From Dermatophilus congolensis (GTDB lineage Bacteria > Actinomycetota > Actinomycetes > Actinomycetales > Dermatophilaceae), in the NCBI GenBank assembly GCA_030538115.1, contig JAUNUP010000030.1, positions 1 through 16,687 of the forward strand: a DNA stretch of 16,687 nucleotides, in the 5' to 3' direction. Positions 13,559-16,687 of this stretch are shown here, piece by piece (the stretch's first letter is position 1; each line of letters starts with the position of its first letter). Below the pieces are notes generated by a model. That model saw nothing but the letters and a program-made list of their open reading frames with translations, was not told the origin of the DNA and made no database searches. Both the position numbers and the translations under genes were made by a program.

Positions 13559-14869
13559 ATGCACGTGTACTCGACAGCGCGCTCGCGCAACCAGATTCGC
13601 CACCGCGCCCGGCCGCGCTCGCTCGGGCGTGGCCACAGCAGCATGACGATCGTCGACGCCCTGCCGGTCTTCGACGAGGACCTCGCCGCAGGCGCTCCTC
13701 GCGACCGAGTCGTCGACATGGCGCGTCGATCCGGCCCATCGATCGACGCAGGCAACAAGCGCAGCCACGATCGCGCTGATCGCGCGCACAGCACCGGTCG
13801 AGCGAGCCGGACCAAGCGGATCAGCGTCGCATTGTTCGCCGCTGCCGTCGGAGCCCTGGGACTTCAGTCCCTCGGTGCGCTCGCCTCCGCTCCCCCGCCC
13901 GCGCCGGTCGTGCATCTCACCTCGGCGCAGGCCGCTCTCGCCGACGCACTGCCCGCTCACCCCGGCTACGCGCCCGTGCTCGACGTGGGGCGCGTCTCCG
14001 TCGCGTCACCCGGCGAGCCTGGTGAGCCCGGCCGGCCCGCAGAGCTTGCGGAGCCCGCGATGTCGCCGCGCACCCTCGCCCTCGTCGTGGCCACGCTGAC
14101 TCGGGCCGGCTACACGTTCACCACCCCCGAGTCCGACAACGACGACGAATCGGGTCGCACTGTGACGCTCGTGGTCTCACCTGACGCACACACGCAGGCC
14201 GCCGTCGCCCCGATTCTCGAGCGCTACGGTGCCCACGCCGTCACCAAGCCGTCTGCGACACCGGCGCCCCACGCACCCCAAGCTCCCCAAACCCAGCGAA
14301 ACCAGACCGTCCTGCACCTGCCCCCGGACATCACCCCGGAGGGCGTCACCGCGCTCCTGCGCACCGCCATCCCCGCACCGGTGGGCCTCAATGCGCCGTC
14401 GTGGAGTTCGACCGGTGCCGACTGCATCACGGGAGAAGGCACGATCCACGTCGCAGCGCGCACCGGCTCCGCCGACCCCGTCTGCCGCCCCGATCTCAAC
14501 GCGACCACCTGGCAGGACTACCGGCTCATCGCCGACGTCACGGCCCTGCACGGCACTGCAGTGATCACCCTGCGCGACGGGCGTGTCGAGGTGCGACTCT
14601 CGGGCACCGAAGCGGAGGTCGTAGAGCGCGGCCCCGGCGGCGTACCCACGCGCGTTCTCGGCAGCCTGACGCTCCCTGTCGATGATCCCGGCAGCCGTCG
14701 CGTCGAGGCCGGTGTCGAAGGCTCCCAGGTCACAGTGGCGATCGACGGAATCCCTGTGCGCACCGCTCCGCTCACGGCGCACAGCAGCACATCCGGTGGC
14801 GTGGGCGTGGGGGCGTACGGCAACGCGGCAGAGGCGAGCTTCTCGATTCTCGGCATCGCCGGGCACTGA
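13559..14869 (+). CDS. Exported protein with C-terminal lectin-like (LamG/concanavalin-type) domain
   Basis: From ATG 13559 the product is 436 aa. The start is uncertain: GGGGG directly precedes this ATG and suits GTG 13565 better, while ATG 13643 has no ribosome binding site. GC3 is high from 13559 onward. A basic N-terminal stretch precedes one hydrophobic segment (SVALFAAAVGALGLQSLGAL, about residues 90-110), which acts as signal anchor or late signal peptide. A Pro/Ala-rich middle follows. The last 170 residues (DYRLIADVTALHGTAVITLR, VEAGVEGSQVTVAIDGIPV, GGVGVGAYGNAAEASF) show the strand pattern of LamG/DUF1080-like jelly rolls. I see no catalytic motif. A hairpin terminator follows. Confidence 0.7.
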   Translation: MHVYSTARSRNQIRHRARPRSLGRGHSSMTIVDALPVFDEDLAAGAPRDRVVDMARRSGPSIDAGNKRSHDRADRAHSTGRASRTKRISVALFAAAVGALGLQSLGALASAPPPAPVVHLTSAQAALADALPAHPGYAPVLDVGRVSVASPGEPGEPGRPAELAEPAMSPRTLALVVATLTRAGYTFTTPESDNDDESGRTVTLVVSPDAHTQAAVAPILERYGAHAVTKPSATPAPHAPQAPQTQRNQTVLHLPPDITPEGVTALLRTAIPAPVGLNAPSWSSTGADCITGEGTIHVAARTGSADPVCRPDLNATTWQDYRLIADVTALHGTAVITLRDGRVEVRLSGTEAEVVERGPGGVPTRVLGSLTLPVDDPGSRRVEAGVEGSQVTVAIDGIPVRTAPLTAHSSTSGGVGVGAYGNAAEASFSILGIAGH

Positions 14870-14912
14870 GCCCAGGTGGTACCTCAAGAACCACGTGGTA
14901 CCGCAAACATGG

Positions 14913-14950
14913 CTCACCCCGGCGCTCCAGGGGAAAAGCGCCGGGGTGAG
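14913..14950 (+). terminator. Hairpin terminator after the lectin-like gene
   Basis: CTCACCCCGGCGCT (14913-14926) pairs perfectly with AGCGCCGGGGTGAG (14937-14950) around a 10-nt loop, 43 nt after the stop codon. There is no T-run, as is frequent in high-GC actinobacteria. Confidence 0.8.
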
Positions 14951-15090
14951 GATCATGGTCGAGCAGACTGCCCGCGATTCACACTGCGATTCAGTTGCCT
15001 GCTTCGATGCGGCCGGTGACTCCGACGTTACTCGCCGGTTCGGGCCGCTTCGCCCTAGTTTGATAACAAACGCGGAACTTTGCAAGTCCC

Positions 15091-15119
15091 TTTCCGGGAG
15101 TCGTTACCCCCTCCCGAAA
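15091..15119. terminator. Bulged hairpin in the convergent region
   Basis: TTTCCGGGAG (15091-15100) pairs with CTCCCGAAA (15111-15119) with one bulged C. It could end the minus-strand transcript of the GT-A/repeat gene, but it is about 190 bp beyond that stop and the assignment is weak. Confidence 0.35.
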
Positions 15120-15305
15120 CCCGCATCCAGCCGGCGACAATACGTCGTCTTCACCTGCAGGTTCAGGGAATTGCCTTGAGTGTGCCACATCCTGGCCCAC
15201 CATGGCGCAACTAGTGCGTACATCCGGGCGTTGCACATCACACTGTGATCTCGACCGCGATCTCAGCTGCGATCAAGGCCCTGCCCGCACACCTCCAGCG
15301 ACGCG

Positions 15306-16586
15306 CTACATCACCCGCACGGCGAGGGGTTTCACCTCGCGCGATTCGTCGAGCAGGCTGTCGGCGACGGCGGCGCCGGGCTCGCCGAGCTGGCGCAGCG
15401 CCTCCGCGAGAGTGGTCTGGTGCAGCCCGCCCGCAGCGACGAGACGGTCGGCGAGCCCCTCGGCCGAACGACCTCCCCAGAGCTTGAGCAGCATGCGAGC
15501 GTAGCGGCTCGCGTGGCCGTGCACCGCCACGAGCTGGATGCAGCAGTCGAGCGCCTCGTCGAACTCCCCGACGCGTGCGGCCATCACCATCCGCTCGTTG
15601 AGGATCGCCGGCGTCGAGACAGCGCGCCCGTCCGCTGCCTTCACCTCGCCGAGCCCGCGCAGCACCTCGAGCGCCTCGCGCGCCTTGCCTTGCGAGGCCG
15701 AGAGCAGCACGCGCAGCCACTGCGAATAGGCCTCGTCGGCACCGTCGCGGTCGAGTTCGGCGATCACGGTCTCGGCGCCGCCGTAGTGCCCGTGCTTGAT
15801 GAGCAGCGTGGCCAGCTCCTGGCGGGCACGCCACCGGTACTTCTGCGTGGCGCGGGTCGTGCGGGCCCGCGTGAGGTCGGCCAGGGCCGCGTTGTCCTCG
15901 TCGATCTCGCGCAGCAGTCGCGCCCGGTCGACGAGGGCGGTGACGAGGTCGTCGCCGCCGACGCCGCTCTTCTCGAGGTCGGCCACAGCCGTGTTGGCGC
16001 GCTCGATCCGCCGTTCGAGGCGGGCGCGCTCGATCACGGGGTCACGCTCGGCGCTCGCCGCGCTGGCGCTGATGACCTCGCGGCCCGGCGTGAGGATCGT
16101 GAGTTTGCGCCCCTCCGCCACCGGGACCAGCCTCGGGTCGACCATCCCGTCGAATTTCGCGACCTCCGGGCGGTACACGCGCACCTGACGGCTGCCGCTG
16201 CGGTCGCGCTCGTCGGAGGTCGTACGCACCTGTATCGACAGCGCGTCGGGCTGCGCCATCATGCCCGGCTCCACCACGAGCAGCCGCTGTAGCCGCTCGA
16301 GGTCGGCCACGATCTTCTCGCCCGGCTCGACCACGAGCACCCACGTGGATTTCGCCATCGCGGCCGCATTGTTGCGTGCCGCCGAGACGTCGTGCTCGCC
16401 CTCGCCGGTCGCGACGGTGGCGCCGGCCTTGCGGGCGAAATCGAGTACCCGCTCCGACGCGGCCACCCCGTACACGTGGATGTCGGAGAGCAGCGGGCGC
16501 AGCTTCTGCAGCGCGGCGAGGCACGCGTGCAGGTCGTGAACCTCATCGGTGACAACGACGCAGGCTGACATGAGGGGGGCTGTCAT
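15306..16586 (-). CDS. GT-A glycosyltransferase-like protein with C-terminal helical (TPR-like) repeats
   Basis: The product is 426 aa. Residues 1-170 look like a degenerate family 2 GT-A domain: MSACVVVTDEVHDLHACLAAL, VYGVAASERVLDFARKAGA, then SAARNNAAAMAKSTWVLVVE, which matches the SxARN...A...WvLvlD segment. Where active enzymes have a DADE/DxD motif, this protein has EPGEK (87-91). Residues about 190-410 are paired amphipathic helices (AVADLEKSG, ALVDRARLLREIDEDNAALADL, ARQELATLLIKHGHYGGAETVIAEL) consistent with TPRs. Position near flagellins and a sigma-28-like promoter suggest a link to flagellin modification or assembly. A second Met (16574) is an alternative start; neither has a good Shine-Dalgarno sequence. 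Confidence 0.68.
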   Translation of the reverse strand: MTAPLMSACVVVTDEVHDLHACLAALQKLRPLLSDIHVYGVAASERVLDFARKAGATVATGEGEHDVSAARNNAAAMAKSTWVLVVEPGEKIVADLERLQRLLVVEPGMMAQPDALSIQVRTTSDERDRSGSRQVRVYRPEVAKFDGMVDPRLVPVAEGRKLTILTPGREVISASAASAERDPVIERARLERRIERANTAVADLEKSGVGGDDLVTALVDRARLLREIDEDNAALADLTRARTTRATQKYRWRARQELATLLIKHGHYGGAETVIAELDRDGADEAYSQWLRVLLSASQGKAREALEVLRGLGEVKAADGRAVSTPAILNERMVMAARVGEFDEALDCCIQLVAVHGHASRYARMLLKLWGGRSAEGLADRLVAAGGLHQTTLAEALRQLGEPGAAVADSLLDESREVKPLAVRVM

Positions 16587-16592
16587 GCCTGC

Positions 16593-16621
16593 CCTATCGA
16601 CACGACACGCCGCGCCTTGAG
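16593..16621 (-). promoter_or_regulatory. Sigma-28-like promoter candidate of the GT-A/repeat gene
   Basis: On the minus strand CTCA (16621 down to 16618) is followed after 16 nt by GTCGATAGG (16601 down to 16593), eight of nine bases as in the other elements. The predicted start site is at or within a few bases of the ATG at 16586, so the mRNA is likely leaderless or starts at the second Met. Confidence 0.5.
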
Positions 16622-16626
16622 TAATG

Positions 16627-16650
16627 AATTCGCATGTTGTCGTGCGAATT
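16627..16650. repeat. Inverted repeat upstream of the GT-A gene
   Basis: AATTCGCA (16627-16634) and TGCGAATT (16643-16650) form a perfect 8-bp inverted repeat with an 8-nt spacer. It lies just upstream of the sigma-28-like -35 element and could bind an activator or belong to the next gene beyond the window. Confidence 0.55.
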
Positions 16651-16660
16651 TCTGCTACAC

Positions 16661-16680
16661 CAGAGCTACCCAGAGCTACC
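16661..16680. repeat. Tandem direct repeat CAGAGCTACC x2
   Basis: Two adjacent identical 10-bp units lie at 16661-16670 and 16671-16680. Function unknown; the window ends just after. Confidence 0.7.
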
Positions 16681-16687
16681 CCAGGAG

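Larger units (their letters stand above)
14870..15305. other. Convergent intergenic region
   Basis: These 436 bp between two converging genes contain no ORF I can support. They hold a perfect hairpin (14913-14950), a second bulged hairpin (15091-15119), repeated GTGGTACC units near 14877-14902 and a small palindrome ATCACA-C-TGTGAT (15237-15249). From about 15050 to 15180 base composition is less GC-rich than around it. Confidence 0.55.

Noticed and set aside
14177..15085. Minus-strand 302-codon frame opposite the lectin-like gene
   Set aside because: Antisense shadow; no ribosome binding site, no domain, and it crosses the hairpin terminator.
15237..15249. ATCACA-C-TGTGAT as a CRP-type site
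   Set aside because: Half-sites are in the opposite order to TGTGA-N6-TCACA, and it lies between converging genes.

Overview
The window is high-GC DNA with strong G/C third-position bias. It encodes flagellins, a cell-wall-binding (CWB2) secreted protease, a DUF222/HNH endonuclease remnant, a DUF3263-type small protein and a YtrA-like GntR operon. This mix points to a motile actinobacterium, probably Micrococcales (Microbacteriaceae-like). That placement is inference; no rRNA or other marker gene is present.

Layout. (1) 3-4200, plus strand: the 3' part of a large secreted zinc metalloprotease (metzincin signature, Pro/Thr linker, three CWB2 repeats), then a flagellin with an unusual central insert. 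(2) 4201-5843: a gene-free stretch with a long hairpin, a DUF3263-like small gene, and a DUF222/HNH remnant that has lost its 5' part and carries an in-frame TAG. (3) 6037-8800: three toxin-antitoxin-like pairs in a row, all plus strand: VapBC; a Phd/YefM-like antitoxin whose C-terminal half looks HicB-like, paired with a HicA-like protein; and a winged-helix-MNT plus HEPN pair. Each is a two-gene unit with overlapping ORFs. (4) 8864-10585: an alpha/beta-hydrolase and a 61-residue protein. A 65-bp degenerate copy of the hydrolase 3' end lies upstream of the MNT/HEPN pair. (5) 10736-12069, minus strand: a multi-pass membrane protein and a YtrA-like GntR regulator, with two near-identical palindromes upstream. 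(6) 12188-13270, minus strand: a second, short flagellin-like protein with an 87-residue tail after the point where flagellins normally end. (7) 13559-14869, plus strand: an exported protein with a C-terminal lectin-like domain. (8) 15306-16586, minus strand: a GT-A-like domain followed by helical repeats.

The main unifying signal is regulatory. A sigma-28-like element, YTCA-N15..17-G(C/T)CGATAGG, precedes four genes: the DUF3263-like gene, the 61-residue gene (these two share an LTPEAY segment), the flagellin-like gene and the GT-A/repeat gene. A degenerate version lies upstream of the flagellin. The flanking genes may therefore form a motility regulon interrupted by a toxin-antitoxin cluster. 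Two of the three toxin-antitoxin units and the GntR unit carry visible palindromic operator candidates. The most striking is a 38-bp near-perfect palindrome that covers the -10 region and start codon of the MNT gene.
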